A stretch of DNA of 64,000 nt. Source: Balanoglossus misakiensis (Eukaryota > Hemichordata). Under the pieces are notes generated by a model, which had not been told where the DNA came from, did not search any database, and saw nothing but the letters and a program-made list of their open reading frames with translations. Location: assembly GCA_040954595.2 (NCBI GenBank), contig CM082591.2, positions 11,098,001 to 11,162,000 on the forward strand. The letters are read 5' to 3'. Positions 1 through 15,540 of this stretch are shown one piece after another (within the stretch, counting starts at the first letter, position 1; every line of letters begins with the position of its first letter). A program made the translations under genes and the position numbers.

Positions 1-1611
1 GCTTAGGCCTATCATGTGTCCTGCGCATCACAACAGATTTCAATTAATAAACGTGGCTGTGTTTGGAAGCAACCATGGAAATTTAGAACTATCCGTCCAT
101 CTACAGTGGAAAACTTCCTTATGCGCATAGGCCTATCATATGTCCTGCGCATCACAACGGATTTCCTTAAATAAACAAGGCTGTGTTTGGAAGCAACCAT
201 GGAAATTTTAGAACTATCCGTCGATCTACAGGCTCTAGTGGAAAACTTTCTTATGCGCATAGGCTTATCTATGTGTTCTACGCATCACAACAGATTTCGG
301 TAAATAAACGAGGCTGTACCATGGAAATTTTAGAACTATCCATCTATCTACAGAGTCTAGTGGAAAACTTTCTTATGCGCATAGACCTATCATGTGTTCT
401 GCGCATCACAACAGAATTTTGTAAACAAACGAGGCTGTGTTTGGAAGCAACCATGGAAACTTTAGAACTATCCGTCGATCTACAGAGTCTAGTGAAAAAC
501 TTTCTTATGCGCATAGGCCTATCATGTGTTCTGCGCATCACAACAGATTTCCTTATATAAATAAGGCTGTGTTTGGAAGCAACCATGGAAATTTTAGAAC
601 TATCCGTCGATCTACTAAGTCTAGTGGAAAACTTTCTTATGCGCATAGGCATATCTATGTGTTCTACGCATCAAAACATAATTCGGTAAATAAACGAGGC
701 TGTGTTTGGAAGCAACCATGGAAATTTTAGAACTATCCGTCGATCTACTGAGTCTAGTGGAAAACTTCCTTATGCGCTTAGGCCTATCATGTGTCCTGCG
801 CATCACAACAGATTTCAATTAATAAACGTGGCTGTGTTTGGAAGCAACCATGGAAATTTAGAACTATCCGTCCATCTACAGTGGAAAACTTCCTTATGCG
901 CATAGGCCTATCATATGTCCTGCGCATCACAACGGATTTCCTTAAATAAACAAGGCTGTGTTTGGCAGCAACCATGGAAATTTTAGAACTATCCGTCGAT
1001 CTACAGGCTCTAGTGGAAAACTTTCTTGTGCGCATAGGCTTATCTATGTGTTCTACGCATCACAACAGAATTCGGTAAATAAACGAGGCTGTACCATGGA
1101 AATTTTAGAACTATCCATCTATCTACAGAGTCTAGTGGAAAACTTTCTTATGCGCATAGACCTATCATTTGTTCTGCGCATCACAACAGAATTTTGTAAA
1201 CAAACGAGGCTGTGTTTGGAAGCAACCATGGAAATTTTAGAACTATCCGTCGATCTACAGAGTCTAGTGGAAAACTTTCTTATGCGCATAGACCTATCAT
1301 GTGTTCTGCGCATCACAACAGAATTTTGTAAACAAACGAGGCTGTGTTTGGAAGCAACCATGGAAACTTTAGAACTATCCGTCGATCTACAGGGTCTAGT
1401 GGAAAACTTTCTTATGCGCATAGACCTATCATGTGTTCTGCGCATCACAACAGAATTTTGTAAACAAACGAGGCTGTGTTTGGAAGCAACCATGGAAACT
1501 TTAGAACTATCCGTCGATTTACAGAGTCTAGTGGAAAACTTCCTGATGCGCATAGGCCTATCATATGTCCTGCGCATCACAACAGAATTCAATTAATAAA
1601 CGTGGCTGTGT

Positions 1612-4600
1612 TTGGAAAGAACCATGGAAATTTTAGAACTATCCGTCGATCTACAGAGTCTAGTGGAAAACTTTCTTATGCGCATAGACATATCAGGTGT
1701 TCTGCGCATAACAACAGAATTTTGTAAACAAAGGAGGCTGTGTTTGGAAGCATCCATGGAAATTTTAGGACTATCTGTCGAACTACCGAGTCTATCAGAA
1801 AACTTTCTCATGCGCATAGGCTTATCTATGTGTTCTACGCATCACAACAGAATTCGGTAAATAAACGAGGCTGTACCATGGAAATTTTAGAACTATCCAT
1901 CTATCTACAGAGTCTAGTGGAAAACTTCCTTATGCGCATAGGCCTATCATGTGTCCTGCGCATCACAACAGAATTCGGTAAAAAAAACGAGGGTGTGTTT
2001 GGAAGCAACCATGGAAATTTTAGAACTATCCGTTCATCTACAGAGTCTAGTGGAAAACTTTCTTATGCGCATAGGCTTATCTATATGTTCTACGCATCAC
2101 AACAGAAATCGGTAAATAAACGAGGCTGTGTTTGGAAGCAACCATGGAAATTTTAGAACTATCCGTCCATCTACAGAGTCTAGTGGAAAACTTCCTTATG
2201 CGCATAGGCCTATCATGTGTCCTGCGCATCACAACAGAATTCAATTAATAAACGTGGCTGTGTTTGGAAGCAACCATGGAAATTTAGAACTATCCGTCCA
2301 GCTACAGTAGAAAACTTCCTTATGCGCATAGGCCTATCATATGTCCTGCGCATCACAACAGAATTCAATTAATAAACGTGGCTGTGTTTGGAAGCAACCA
2401 TGGAAATGTTAGAACTATCCGTCGATCGACAGAGTCTAGTGGAAAACTTTCTTATGCGCATAGACCTATCATGTGTTCTGCGCATCACAACAGAATTTTG
2501 TAAACAAACGAAGCTGTGTTTGGAAGCAACCATGGAAACTTTAGAACTATCCGTCCATCTACAGAGTCTAGTGGAAAACTTTCTTATGCGCATAGACCTA
2601 TCATGTGTTCTGCGCATCACAACAGTATTTTGTAAACAAACGAGGCTGTGTTTGGAAGCAACCATGGAAACTTTAGAACTATCCGTCGATTTACAGAGTC
2701 TAGTGGAAAACTTCCTTATGCGCATAGGCCTATCATATGTCCTGCGCATCACAACAGAATTCAATTAATAAACGTGGCTGTGTTTGGAAAGAACCATGGA
2801 AATTTTAGAACTATCCGTCGATCTACAGAGTCTAGTGGAAAACTTTCTTATGCGCATAGACATATCAGGTGTTCTGCGCATAACAACAGAATTTTGTAAA
2901 CAAAGGAGGCTGTGTTTGGAAGCATCCATGGAAATTTTAGGACTATCTGTCGAACTACCGAGTCTATCAGAAAACTTTCACATGCGCATAGGCTTATCTA
3001 TGTGTTCTACGCATCACAACAGAATTCGGTAAATAAACGAGGCTGTACCATGGAAATTTTAGAACTATCCATCTATCTACAGAGTCTAGTGGAAAACTTC
3101 CTTATGCGCATAGACCTATCATGTGTTCTGCGCATCACAACAGAATTTTGTAAACAAACGAAGCTGTGTTTGGAAGCAACCATGGAAACTTTAGAACTAT
3201 CCGTCCATCTACAGAGTCTAGTGGAAAACTTTCTTATGCGCATAGACCTATCATGTGTTCTGCGCATCACAACAGAATTTTGTAAACAAACGAGGGTGTG
3301 TTTGGAAGCAACCATGGAAATTTTAGAACTATCCGTTCATCTACAGAGTCTAGTGGAAAACTTTCTTATGCGCATAGACCTATCATGTGTTCTGCGCATC
3401 ACAACAGAATTTTGTAAACAAACGAAGCTGTGTTTGGAAGCAACCATGGAAACTTTAGAACTATCCGTCCATCTACAGAGTCTAGTGGAAAACTTTCTTA
3501 TGCGCATAGACCTATCATGTGTTCTGCGCATCACAACAGAATTTTGTAAACAAACGAGGGTGTGTTTGGAAGCAACCATGGAAACTTTAGAACTATCCGT
3601 CGATCTACAGAGTCTAGTGGAAAACTTTCTTATGCGCATAGACCTATCATGTGTTCTGCGCATCACAACAGAATTTTGTAAACAAACGAGGGTGTGTTTG
3701 GAAGCAACCATGGAAACTTTAGAACTATCCGTCGTTCTACATAGTCTAGTGGAAAACTTTCTTATGCGCATAGACCTATCATGTGTTCTGCGCAACACAA
3801 CAGAATTTTGTAAACAAACGAAGCTGTGTTTGGAAGCAACCATGGAAACTTTAGAACTATCCGTCCATCTACAGAGTCTAGTGGAAAACTTTCTTATGCG
3901 CATAGACCTATCATGTGTTCTGCGCAACACAACAGAATTTTGTAAACAAACGAAGCTGTGTTTGGAAGCAACCATGGAAACTTTAGAACTATCCGTCCAT
4001 CTACAGAGTCTAGTGGAAAACTTTCTTATGCGCATAGACCTATCATGTGTTCTGCGCATCACAACAGAATTTTGTAAACAAACGAGGCTGTGTTTGGAAG
4101 CAACCATGGAAACTTTAGAACTATCCGTCGATTTACAGAGTCTAGTGGAAAACTTCCTGATGCGCATAGGCCTATCATATGTCCTGCGCATCACAACAGA
4201 ATTCAATTAATAAACGTGGCTGTGTTTGGAAAGAACCATGGAAATTTTAGAACTATCCGTCGATCTACAGAGTCTAGTGGAAAACTTTCTTATGCGCATA
4301 GACATATCAGGTGTTCTGCGCATAACAACAGAATTTTGTAAACAAAGGAGGCTGTGTTTGGAAGCATCCATGGAAATTTTAGGACTATCTGTCGAACTAC
4401 CGAGTCTATCAGAAAACTTTCTCATGCGCATAGGCTTATCTATGTGTTCTACGCATCACAACAGAATTCGGTAAATAAACGAGGCTGTACCATGGAAATT
4501 TTAGAACTATCCATCTATCTACAGAGTCTAGTGAAAAACTTCCTTATGCGCATAGGCCTATCATGTGTCCTGCGCATCACAACAGAATTCGGTAAAAAAA

Positions 4601-7600
4601 CGAGGGTGTGTTTGGAAGCAACCATGGAAATTTTAGAACTATCCGTTCATCTACAGAGTCTAGTGGAAAACTTTCTTATGCGCATAGACCTATCATGTGT
4701 TCTGCGCATCACAACAGAATTTTGTAAACAAACGAGGCTGTGTTTGGAAGCAACCATGGAAACTTTAGAACTATCCGTCGATCTACAGGGTCTAGTGGAA
4801 AACTTTCTTATGCGCATAGACCTATCATGTGTTCTGCGCATCACAACAGAATTTTGTAAACAAACGAGGCTGTGTTTGGAAGCAACCATGGAAACTTTAG
4901 AACTATCCGTCGATTTACAGAGTCTAGTGGAAAACTTCCTGATGCGCATAGGCCTATCATATGTCCTGCGCATCACAACAGAATTCAATTAATAAACGTG
5001 GCTGTGTTTGGAAAGAACCATGGAAACTTTAGAACTATCCGTCGATCTACAGAGTCTAGTGGAAAACTTTCTTATGCGCATAGACATATCAGGTGTTCTG
5101 CGCATAACAACAGAATTTTGTAAACAAAGGAGGCTGTGTTTGGAAGCATCCATGGAAATTTTAGGACTATCTGTCGAACTACCGAGTCTATCAGAAAACT
5201 TTCTCATGCGCATAGGCTTATCTATGTGTTCTACGCATCACAACAGAATTCGGTAAATAAACGAGGCTGTACCATGGAAATTTTAGAACTATCCATCTAT
5301 CTACAGAGTCTAGTGGAAAACTTCCTTATGCGCATAGGCCTATCATGTGTCCTGCGCATCACAACAGAATTCGGTAAAAAAAACGAGGGTGTGTTTGGAA
5401 GCAACCATGGAAATTTTAGAACTATCCGTTCATCTACAGAGTCTAGTGGAAAACTTTCTTATGCGCATAGGCTTATCTATATGTTCTACGCATCACAACA
5501 GAAATCGGTAAATAAACGAGGCTGTGTTTGGAAGCAACCATGGAAATTTTAGAACTATCCGTCCATCTACAGAGTCTAGTGGAAAACTTCCTTATGCGCA
5601 TAGGCCTATCATGTGTCCTGCGCATCACAACAGAATTCAATTAATAAACGTGGCTGTGTTTGGAAGCAACCATGGAAATTTAGAACTATCCGTCCAGCTA
5701 CAGTAGAAAACTTCCTTATGCGCATAGGCCTATCATATGTCCTGCGCATCACAACAGAATTCAATTAATAAACGTGGCTGTGTTTGGAAGCAACCATGGA
5801 AATTTTAGAACTATCCGTCGATCGACAGAGTCTAGTGGAAAACTTTCTTATGCGCATAGACCTATCATGTGTTCTGCGCATCACAACAGAATTTTGTAAA
5901 CAAACGAAGCTGTGTTTGGAAGCAACCATGGAAACTTTAGAACTATCCGTCCATCTACAGAGTCTAGTGGAAAACTTTCTTATGCGCATAGACCTATCAT
6001 GTGTTCTGCGCATCACAACAGTATTTTGTAAACAAACGAGGCTGTGTTTGGAAGCAACCATGGAAACTTTAGAACTATCCGTCGATTTACAGAGTCTAGT
6101 GGAAAACTTCCTTATGCGCATAGGCCTATCATATGTCCTGCGCATCACAACAGAATTCAATTAATAAACGTGGCTGTGTTTGGAAAGAACCATGGAAATT
6201 TTAGAACTATCCGTCGATCTACAGAGTCTAGTGGAAAACTTTCTTATGCGCATAGACATATCAGGTGTTCTGCGCATAACAACAGAATTTTGTAAACAAA
6301 GGAGGCTGTGTTTGGAAGCATCCATGGAAATTTTAGGACTATCTGTCGAACTACCGAGTCTATCAGAAAACTTTCACATGCGCATAGGCTTATCTATGTG
6401 TTCTACGCATCACAACAGAATTCGGTAAATAAACGAGGCTGTACCATGGAAATTTTAGAACTATCCATCTATCTACAGAGTCTAGTGGAAAACTTCCTTA
6501 TGCGCATAGACCTATCATGTGTTCTGCGCATCACAACAGAATTTTGTAAACAAACGAAGCTGTGTTTGGAAGCAACCATGGAAACTTTAGAACTATCCGT
6601 CCCTCTACAGAGTCTAGTGGAAAACTTTCTTATGCGCATAGACCTATCATGTGTTCTGCGCATCACAACAGAATTTTGTAAACAAACGAGGGTGTGTTTG
6701 GAAGCAACCATGGAAATTTTAGAACTATCCGTTCATCTACAGAGTCTAGTGGAAAACTTTCTTATGCGCATAGACCTATCATGTGTTCTGCGCATCACAA
6801 CAGAATTTTGTAAACAAACGAAGCTGTGTTTGGAAGCAACCATGGAAACTTTAGAACTATCCGTCCATCTACAGAGTCTAGTGGAAAACTTTCTTATGCG
6901 CATAGACCTATCATGTGTTCTGCGCATCACAACAGAATTTTGTAAACAAACGAGGGTGTGTTTGGAAGCAACCATGGAAACTTTAGAACTATCCGTCGAT
7001 CTACAGAGTCTAGTGGAAAACTTTCTTATGCGCATAGACCTATCATGTGTTCTGCGCATCACAACAGAATTTTGTAAACAAACGAGGGTGTGTTTGGAAG
7101 CAACCATGGAAACTTTAGAACTATCCGTCGTTCTACATAGTCTAGTGGAAAACGTTCTTATGCGCATAGACCTATCATGTGTTCTGCGCATCACAACAGA
7201 ATTTTGTAAACAAACGAGGCTGTGTTTGGAAGCAACCATGGAAACTTTAGAACTATCCGTCGATCTACAGAGTCTAGTGGAAAACTTTCTTATGCGCATA
7301 GACCTATCATGTGTTCTGCGCATCACAACAGAATTTTGTAAACAAACGAGGCTGTGTTTGGAAGCAACCATGGAAACTTTAGAACTATCCGTCGATCTAC
7401 AGAGTCTAGTGGAAAACTTTCTTATGCGCATAGACCTGTCATGTGTTCTGCGCAACACAACAGAATTTTGTAAACAAACGAAGCTGTGTTTGGAAGCAAC
7501 CATGGAAACTTTAGAACTATCCGTCCATCTACAGAGTCTAGTGGAAAACTTTCTTATGCGCATAGACCTATCATGTGTTCTGCGCATCACAACAGAATTT

Positions 7601-8535
7601 TGTAAACAAACGAGGCTGTGTTTAGAAGCAACCATGGAAACTTTAGAACTATCCGTCGATTTACAGAGTCTAGTGGAAAACTTCCTGATGCGCATAGGCC
7701 TATCATATGTCCTGCGCATCACAACAGAATTCAATTAATAAACGTGGCTGTGTTTGGAAAGAACCATGGAAATTTTAGAACTATCCGTCGATCTACAGAG
7801 TCTAGTGGAAAACTTTCTTATGCGCATAGACATATCAGGTGTTCTGCGCATAACAACAGAATTTTGTAAACAAAGGAGGCTGTGTTTGGAAGCATCCATG
7901 GAAATTTTAGGACTATCTGTCGAACTACCGAGTCTATCAGAAAACTTTCTCATGCGCATAGGCTTATCTATGTGTTCTACGCATCACAACAGAATTCGGT
8001 AAATAAACGAGGCTGTACCATGGAAATTTTAGAACTATCCATCTATCTACAGAGTCTAGTGAAAAACTTCCTTATGCGCATAGGCCTATCATGTGTCCTG
8101 CGCATCACAACAGAATTCGGTAAAAAAACGAGGGTGTGTTTGGAAGCAACCATGGAAATTTTAGAACTATCCGTTCATCTACAGAGTCTAGTGGAAAACT
8201 TTCTTATGCGCATAGACCTATCATGTGTTCTGCGCATCACAACAGAATTTTGTAAACAAACGAAGCTGTGTTTGGAAGCAACCATGGAAACTTTAGAACT
8301 ATCCGTCCATCTACAGAGTCTAGTGGAAAACTTTCTTATGCGCATAGACCTATCATGTGTTCTGCGCATCACAACAGAATTTTGTAAACAAACGAGGGTG
8401 TGTTTTGAAGCAACCATGGAAACTTTAGAACTATCCGTCGATCTACAGAGTCTAGTGGAAAACTTTCTTATGCGCATAGACCTATCATGTGTTCTGCGCA
8501 TCACAACAGAATTTTGTAAACAAACGAGGGTGTGT
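1612..8535. repeat. Higher-order repeat blocks within the satellite
   Basis: The same order of unit variants recurs with an offset of 3,396 bp (for example 1612, 1740, 2128, 2388, 2784 and 2912 match 5008, 5136, 5524, 5784, 6180 and 6308). Further right the offset becomes 3,528, that is one extra 132-bp unit (4090, 4226 and 4354 match 7618, 7754 and 7882). This is two multi-unit blocks copied together, then altered by gain of single units, as expected from unequal exchange. The right boundary is approximate. Confidence 0.8.
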
Positions 8536-10189
8536 TTGGAAGCAACCATGGAAACTTTAGAACTATCCGTCGTTCTACATAGTCTAGTGGAAAACTTTCT
8601 TATGCGCATAGACCTATCATGTGTTCTGCGCATCACAACAGAATTTTGTAAACAAACGAGGCTGTGTTTGGAAGCAACCATGGAAACTTTAGAACTATCC
8701 GTCGATCTACAGAGTCTAGTGGAAAACTTTCTTATGCGCATAGACCTATCATGTGTTCTGCGCATCACAACAGAATTTTGTAAACAAACGAGGCTGTGTT
8801 TGGAAGCAACCATGGAAACTTTAGAACTATCCGTCGATCTACAGAGTCTAGTGGAAAACTTTCTTATGCGCATAGACCTATCATGTGTTCTGCGCATCAC
8901 AACAGAATTTTGTAAACAAACGAAGCTGTGTTTGGAAGCAACCATGGAAACTTTAGAACTATCCGTCCATCTACAGAGTCTAGTGGAAAACTTTCTTATG
9001 CGCATAGACCTATCATGTGTTCTGCGCATCACAACAGAATTTTGTAAACAAACGAGGCTGTGTTTGGAAGCAACCATGGAAACTTTAGAACTATCCGTCG
9101 ATTTACAGAGTCTAGTGGAAAACTTCCTGATGCGCATAGGCCTATCATATGTCCTGCGCATCACAACAGAATTCAATTAATAAACGTGGCTGTGTTTGGA
9201 AAGAACCATGGAAATTTTAGAACTATCCGTCGATCTACAGAGTCTAGTGGAAAACTTTCTTATGCGCATAGACATATCAGGTGTTCTGCGCATAACAACA
9301 GAATTTTGTAAACAAAGGAGGCTGTGTTTGGAAGCATCCATGGAAATTTTAGGACTGATAGTCTGTCGAACTACCGAGTCTATCAGAAAACTTTCTCATG
9401 CGCATAGGCTTATCTATGTGTTCTACGCATCGCAACAGAATTCGGTAAATAAACGAGGCTGTACCATGGAAATTTTAGAACTATCCATCTATCTACAGAG
9501 TCTAGTGAAAAACTTCCTTATGCGCATAGGCCTATCATGTGTCCTGCGCATCACAACAGAATTCGGTAAAAAAACGAGGGTGTGTTTGGAAGCAACCATG
9601 GAAATTTTAGAACTATCCGTTCATCTACAGAGTCTAGTGGAAAACTTTCTTATGCGCATAGGCTTATCTATATGTTCTACGCATCACAACAGAAATCGGT
9701 AAATAAACGAGGCTGTGTTTGGAAGCAACCATGGAAATTTTAGAACTATCCGTCCATCTACAGAGTCTAGTGGAAAACTTCCTTATGCGCATAGGCCTAT
9801 CATGTGTCCTGCGCATCACAACAGAATTCAATTAATAAACGTGGCTGTGTTTGGAAGCAACCATGGAAATTTTAGAACTATCCGTCCATCTACAGAGTCT
9901 AGTGGAAAACTTCCTTATGCGCATAGGCCTATCATGTGTCCTGCGCATCACAACGGAATTCGGTAAATAAACGAGGGTGTGTTTGGAAGCAACCATGGAA
10001 ATTTAGAACTATCCGTCCAGCTACAGTGGAAAACTTCCTTATGCGCATAGGCCTATCATATGTCCTGCGCATCACAACAGAATTCAATTAATAAACGTTG
10101 CTGTGTTTGGAAGCAACCATTGAAATATTAGAACTATCCGTCGATCTACAGAGTCTAGTGGAAAACTTTCTCATGCGCATAGGTCTATC

Positions 10190-13100
10190 GTGTGTTCTGC
10201 GAATCACAACAGATTTCCTCAAATAAACGCGAGTGTGTTTGGAAGCAACCATGGAAATTTTAGAACTATCCGTCCATCTACAGAGTCTAGTGGAAAACTT
10301 CCTTATGCGCATAGGCCTATCATATGTCCTGCGCATCACAACAGAATTCAATTAATAAACGTGGCTGTGTTTGGAAGCAACCATGGAAATTTTAGAACTA
10401 TCCGTCGATCGACAGAGTCTAGTGGAAAACTTTCTTATGCGCATAGACCTATCATGTGTTCTGCGCATCACAACAGAATTTTGTAAACAAACGAAGCTGT
10501 GTTTGGAAGCAACCATGGAAACTTTAGAACTATCCGTCCATCTACAGAGTCTAGTGGAAAACTTTCTTATGCGCATAGACCTATCATGTGTTCTGCGCAT
10601 CACAACAGAATTTTGTAAACAAACGAGGCTGTGTTTGGAAGCAACCATGGAAACTTTAGAACTATCCGTCGATTTACAGAGTCTAGTGGAAAACTTCCTT
10701 ATGCGCATAGGCCTATCATATGTCCTGCGCATCACAACAGAATTCAATTAATAAACGTGGCTGTGTTTGGAAAGAACCATGGAAATTTTAGAACTATCCG
10801 TCGATCTACAGAGTCTAGTGGAAAACTTTCTTATGCGCATAGACATATCAGGTGTTCTGCGCATAACAACGGAATTTTGTAAACAAAGGAGGCTGTGTTT
10901 GGAAGCATCCATGGAAATTTTAGGACTATCTGTCGAACTACCGAGTCTATCAGAAAACTTTCACATGCGCATAGGCTTATCTATGTGTTCTACGCATCAC
11001 AACAGAATTCGGTAAATAAACGAGGCTGTACCATGGAAATTTTAGAACTATCCATCTATCTACAGAGTCTAGTGGAAAACTTCCTTATGCGCATAGGCCT
11101 ATCATGTGTCCTGCGCATCACAACAGAATTCGGTAAAAAAAACGAGGGTGTGTTTGGAAGCAACCATGGAAATTTTAGAACTATCCGTCCATCTACAGAG
11201 TCTAGTGGAAAACTTTCTTATGCGCATAGGCTTATCTATATGTTCTACGCATCACAACAGAAATCGGTAAATAAACGAGGCTGTGTTTGGTAGCAACCAT
11301 GGAAATTTTAGAACTATCCGTTCATCTACAGAGTCTAGTGGAAAACTTTCTTATGCGCATAGGCTTATCTATATGTTCTACGCATCACAACAGAAATCGG
11401 TAAATAAACGAGGCTGTGTTTGGAAGCAACCATGGAAATTTTAGAACTATCCGTCCATCTACAGAGTCTAGTGGAAAACTTCCTTATGCGCATAGGCCTA
11501 TCATGTGTCCTGCGCATCACAACAGAATTCAATTAATAAACGTGGCTGTGTTTGGAAGCAACCATGGAAATTTTAGAACTATCCGTCCATCTACAGAGTC
11601 TAGTGGAAAACTTCCTTATGCGCATAGGCCTATCATGTGTCCTGCGCATCACAACGGAATTCGGTAAATAAACGAGGGTGTGTTTGGAAGCAACCATGGA
11701 AATTTAGAACTATCCGTCCAGCTACAGTGGAAAACTTCCTTATGCGCATAGGCCTATCATATGTCCTGCGCATCACAACAGAATTCAATTAATAAACGTT
11801 GCTGTGTTTGGAAGCAACCATTGAAATATTAGAACTATCCGTCGATCTACAGAGTCTAGTGGAAAACTTTCTCATGCGCATAGGTCTATCGTGTGTTCTG
11901 CGAATCACAACAGATTTCCTCAAATAAACGCGAGTGTGTTTGGAAGCAACCATGGAAATTTTTGAACTATCCGTCCATCTACAGAGTCTAGTGGAAAACT
12001 TCCTTATGCGCATAGGCCTATCATATGTCCTGCGCATCACAACAGAATTCAATTAATAAACGTGGCTGTGTTTGGAAGCAACCATGGAAATTTTAGAACT
12101 ATCCGTCGATCGACAGAGTCTAGTGGAAAACTTTCTTATGCGCATAGACCTATCATGTGTTCTGCGCATCACAACAGAATTTTGTAAACAAACGAAGCTG
12201 TGTTTGGAAGCAACCATGGAAACTTTAGAACTATCCGTCCATCTACAGAGTCTAGTGGAAAACTTTCTTATGCGCATAGACCTATCATGTGTTCTGCGCA
12301 TCACAACAGAATTTTGTAAACAAACGAGGCTGTGTTTGGAAGCAACCATGGAAACTTTAGAACTATCCGTCGATTTACAGAGTCTAGTGGAAAACTTCCT
12401 TATGCGCATAGGCCTATCATATGTCCTGCGCATCACAACAGAATTCAATTAATAAACGTGGCTGTGTTTGGAAAGAACCATGGAAATTTTAGAACTATCC
12501 GTCGATCTACAGAGTCTAGTGGAAAACTTCCTTATGCGCATAGGCCTATCATGTGTCCTGCGCATCACAACGGAATTCGGTAAATAAACGAGGGTGTGTT
12601 TGGAAGCAACCATGGAAATTTAGAACTATCCGTCCAGCTACAGTGGAAAACTTCCTTATGCGCATAGGCCTATCATATGTCCTGCGCATCACAACAGAAT
12701 TCAATTAATAAACGTTGCTGTGTTTGGAAGCAACCATTGAAATATTAGAACTATCCGTCGATCTACAGAGTCTAGTGGAAAACTTTCTCATGCGCATAGG
12801 TCTATCGTGTGTTCTGCGAATCACAACAGATTTCCTCAAATAAACGCGAGTGTGTTTGGAAGCAACCATGGAAATTTTAGAACTATCCGTCCATCTACAG
12901 AGTCTAGTGGAAAACTTCCTTATGCGCATAGGCCTATCATATGTCCTGCGCATCACAACAGAATTCAATTAATAAACGTGGCTGTGTTTGGAAGCAACCA
13001 TGGAAATTTTAGAACTATCCGTCGATCGACAGAGTCTAGTGGAAAACTTTCTTATGCGCATAGACCTATCATGTGTTCTGCGCATCACAACAGAATTTTG

Positions 13101-15540
13101 TAAACAAACGAAGCTGTGTTTGGAAGCAACCATGGAAACTTTAGAACTATCCGTCCATCTACAGAGTCTAGTGGAAAACTTTCTTATGCGCATAGACCTA
13201 TCATGTGTTCTGCGCATCACAACAGAATTTTGTAAACAAACGAGGCTGTGTTTGGAAGCAACCATGGAAACTTTAGAACTATCCGTCGATTTACAGAGTC
13301 TAGTGGAAAACTTCCTTATGCGCATAGGCCTATCATATGTCCTGCGCATCACAACAGAATTCAATTAATAAACGTGGCTGTGTTTGGAAAGAACCATGGA
13401 AATTTTAGAACTATCCGTCGATCTACAGAGTCTAGTGGAAAACTTTCTTATGCGCATAGACATATCAGGTGTTCTGCGCATAACAACGGAATTTTGTAAA
13501 CAAAGGAGGCTGTGTTTGGAAGCATCCATGGAAATTTTAGGACTATCTGTCGAACTACCGAGTCTATCAGAAAACTTTCACATGCGCATAGGCTTATCTA
13601 TGTGTTCTACGCATCACAACAGAATTCGGTAAATAAACGAGGCTGTACCATGGAAATTTTAGAACTATCCATCTATCTACAGAGTCTAGTGGAAAACTTC
13701 CTTATGCGCATAGGCCTATCATGTGTCCTGCGCATCACAACAGAATTCGGTAAAAAAAACGAGGGTGTGTTTGGAAGCAACCATGGAAATTTTAGAACTA
13801 TCCGTCCATCTACAGAGTCTAGTGGAAAACTTTCTTATGCGCATAGGCTTATCTATATGTTCTACGCATCACAACAGAAATCGGTAAATAAACGAGGCTG
13901 TGTTTGGTAGCAACCATGGAAATTTTAGAACTATCCGTCCATCTACAGAGTCTAGTGGAAAACTTCCTTATGCGCATAGGCCTATCATGTGTCCTGCGCA
14001 TCACAACAGAATTCAATTAATAAACGTGGCTGTGTTTGGAAGCAACCATGGAAATTTAGAACTATCCGTCCAGCTACAGTGGAAAACTTCCTTATGCGCA
14101 TAGGCCTATCATATGTCCTGCGCATCACAACAGAATTCAATTAATAAACGTTGCTGTGTTTGGAAGCAACCATTGAAATATTAGAACTATCCGTCGATCT
14201 ACAGAGTCTAGTGGAAAACTTTCTCATGCGCATAGGTCTATCGTGTGTTCTGCGAATCACAACAGATTTCCTCAAATAAACGCGAGTGTGTTTGGAAGCA
14301 ACCATGGAAATTTTAGAACTATCCGTCCATCTACAGAGTCTAGTGGAAAACTTCCTTATGCGCATAGGCCTATCATATGTCCTGCGCATCACAACAGAAT
14401 TCAATTAATAAACGTGGCTGTGTTTGGAAGCAACCATGGAAATTTTAGAACTATCCGTCGATCGACAGAGTCTAGTGGAAAACTTTCTTATGCGCATAGA
14501 CCTATCATGTGTTCTGCGCATCACAACAGAATTTTGTAAACAAACGAAGCTGTGTTTGGAAGCAACCATGGAAACTTTAGAACTATCCGTCCATCTACAG
14601 AGTCTAGTGGAAAACTTTCTTATGCGCATAGACCTATCATGTGTTCTGCGCATCACAACAGAATTTTGTAAACAAACGAGGCTGTGTTTGGAAGCAACCA
14701 TGGAAACTTTAGAACTATCCGTCGATTTACAGAGTCTAGTGGAAAACTTCCTTATGCGAATAGGCCTATCATATGTCCTGCGCATCACAACAGAATTCAA
14801 TTAATAAACGTGGCTGTGTTTGGAAAGAACCATGGAAATTTTAGAACTATCCGTCGATCTACAGAGTCTAGTGGAAAACTTTCTTATGCGCATAGACATA
14901 TCAGGTGTTCTGCGCATAACAACGGAATTTTGTAAACAAAGGAGGCTGTGTTTGGAAGCATCCATGGAAATTTTAGGACTATCTGTCGAACTACCGAGTC
15001 TATCAGAAAACTTTCACATGCGCATAGGCTTATCTATGTGTTCTACGCATCACAACAGAATTCGGTAAATAAACGAGGCTGTACCATGGAAATTTTAGAA
15101 CTATCCATCTATCTACAGAGTCTAGTGGAAAACTTCCTTATGCGCATAGGCCTATCATGTGTCCTGCGCATCACAACAGAATTCGGTAAAAAAAACGAGG
15201 GTGTGTTTGGAAGCAACCATGGAAATTTTAGAACTATCCGTCCATCTACAGAGTCTAGTGGAAAACTTTCTTATGCGCATAGGCTTATCTATATGTTCTA
15301 CGCATCACAACAGAAATCGGTAAATAAACGAGGCTGTGTTTGGTAGCAACCATGGAAATTTTAGAACTATCCGTCCATCTACAGAGTCTAGTGGAAAACT
15401 TCCTTATGCGCATAGGCCTATCATGTGTCCTGCGCATCACAACAGAATTCAATTAATAAACGTGGCTGTGTTTGGAAGCAACCATGGAAATTTAGAACTA
15501 TCCGTCCAGCTACAGTGGAAAACTTCCTTATGCGCATAGG
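10190..15540. repeat. Second set of higher-order satellite blocks
   Basis: Unit order around 10190-11290 recurs at 12807-13910 (offset 2,617) and at 14243-15346 (offset 1,436 from the second). A partial copy at 11789-12452 recurs at 12705-13368 (offset 916). The blocks differ from the 3.4-kb blocks on the left, so at least two higher-order families exist in one array. A further 775-bp duplication links positions about 1-420 to 776-1195. Confidence 0.75.

Noticed and set aside
2912-4210. 432-codon open frame and similar long frames in the satellite as repeat-protein genes
   Set aside because: Frames are open on both strands wherever stop-free variants adjoin, they end wherever a TAA-bearing variant occurs, and no promoter or unique ends are seen.
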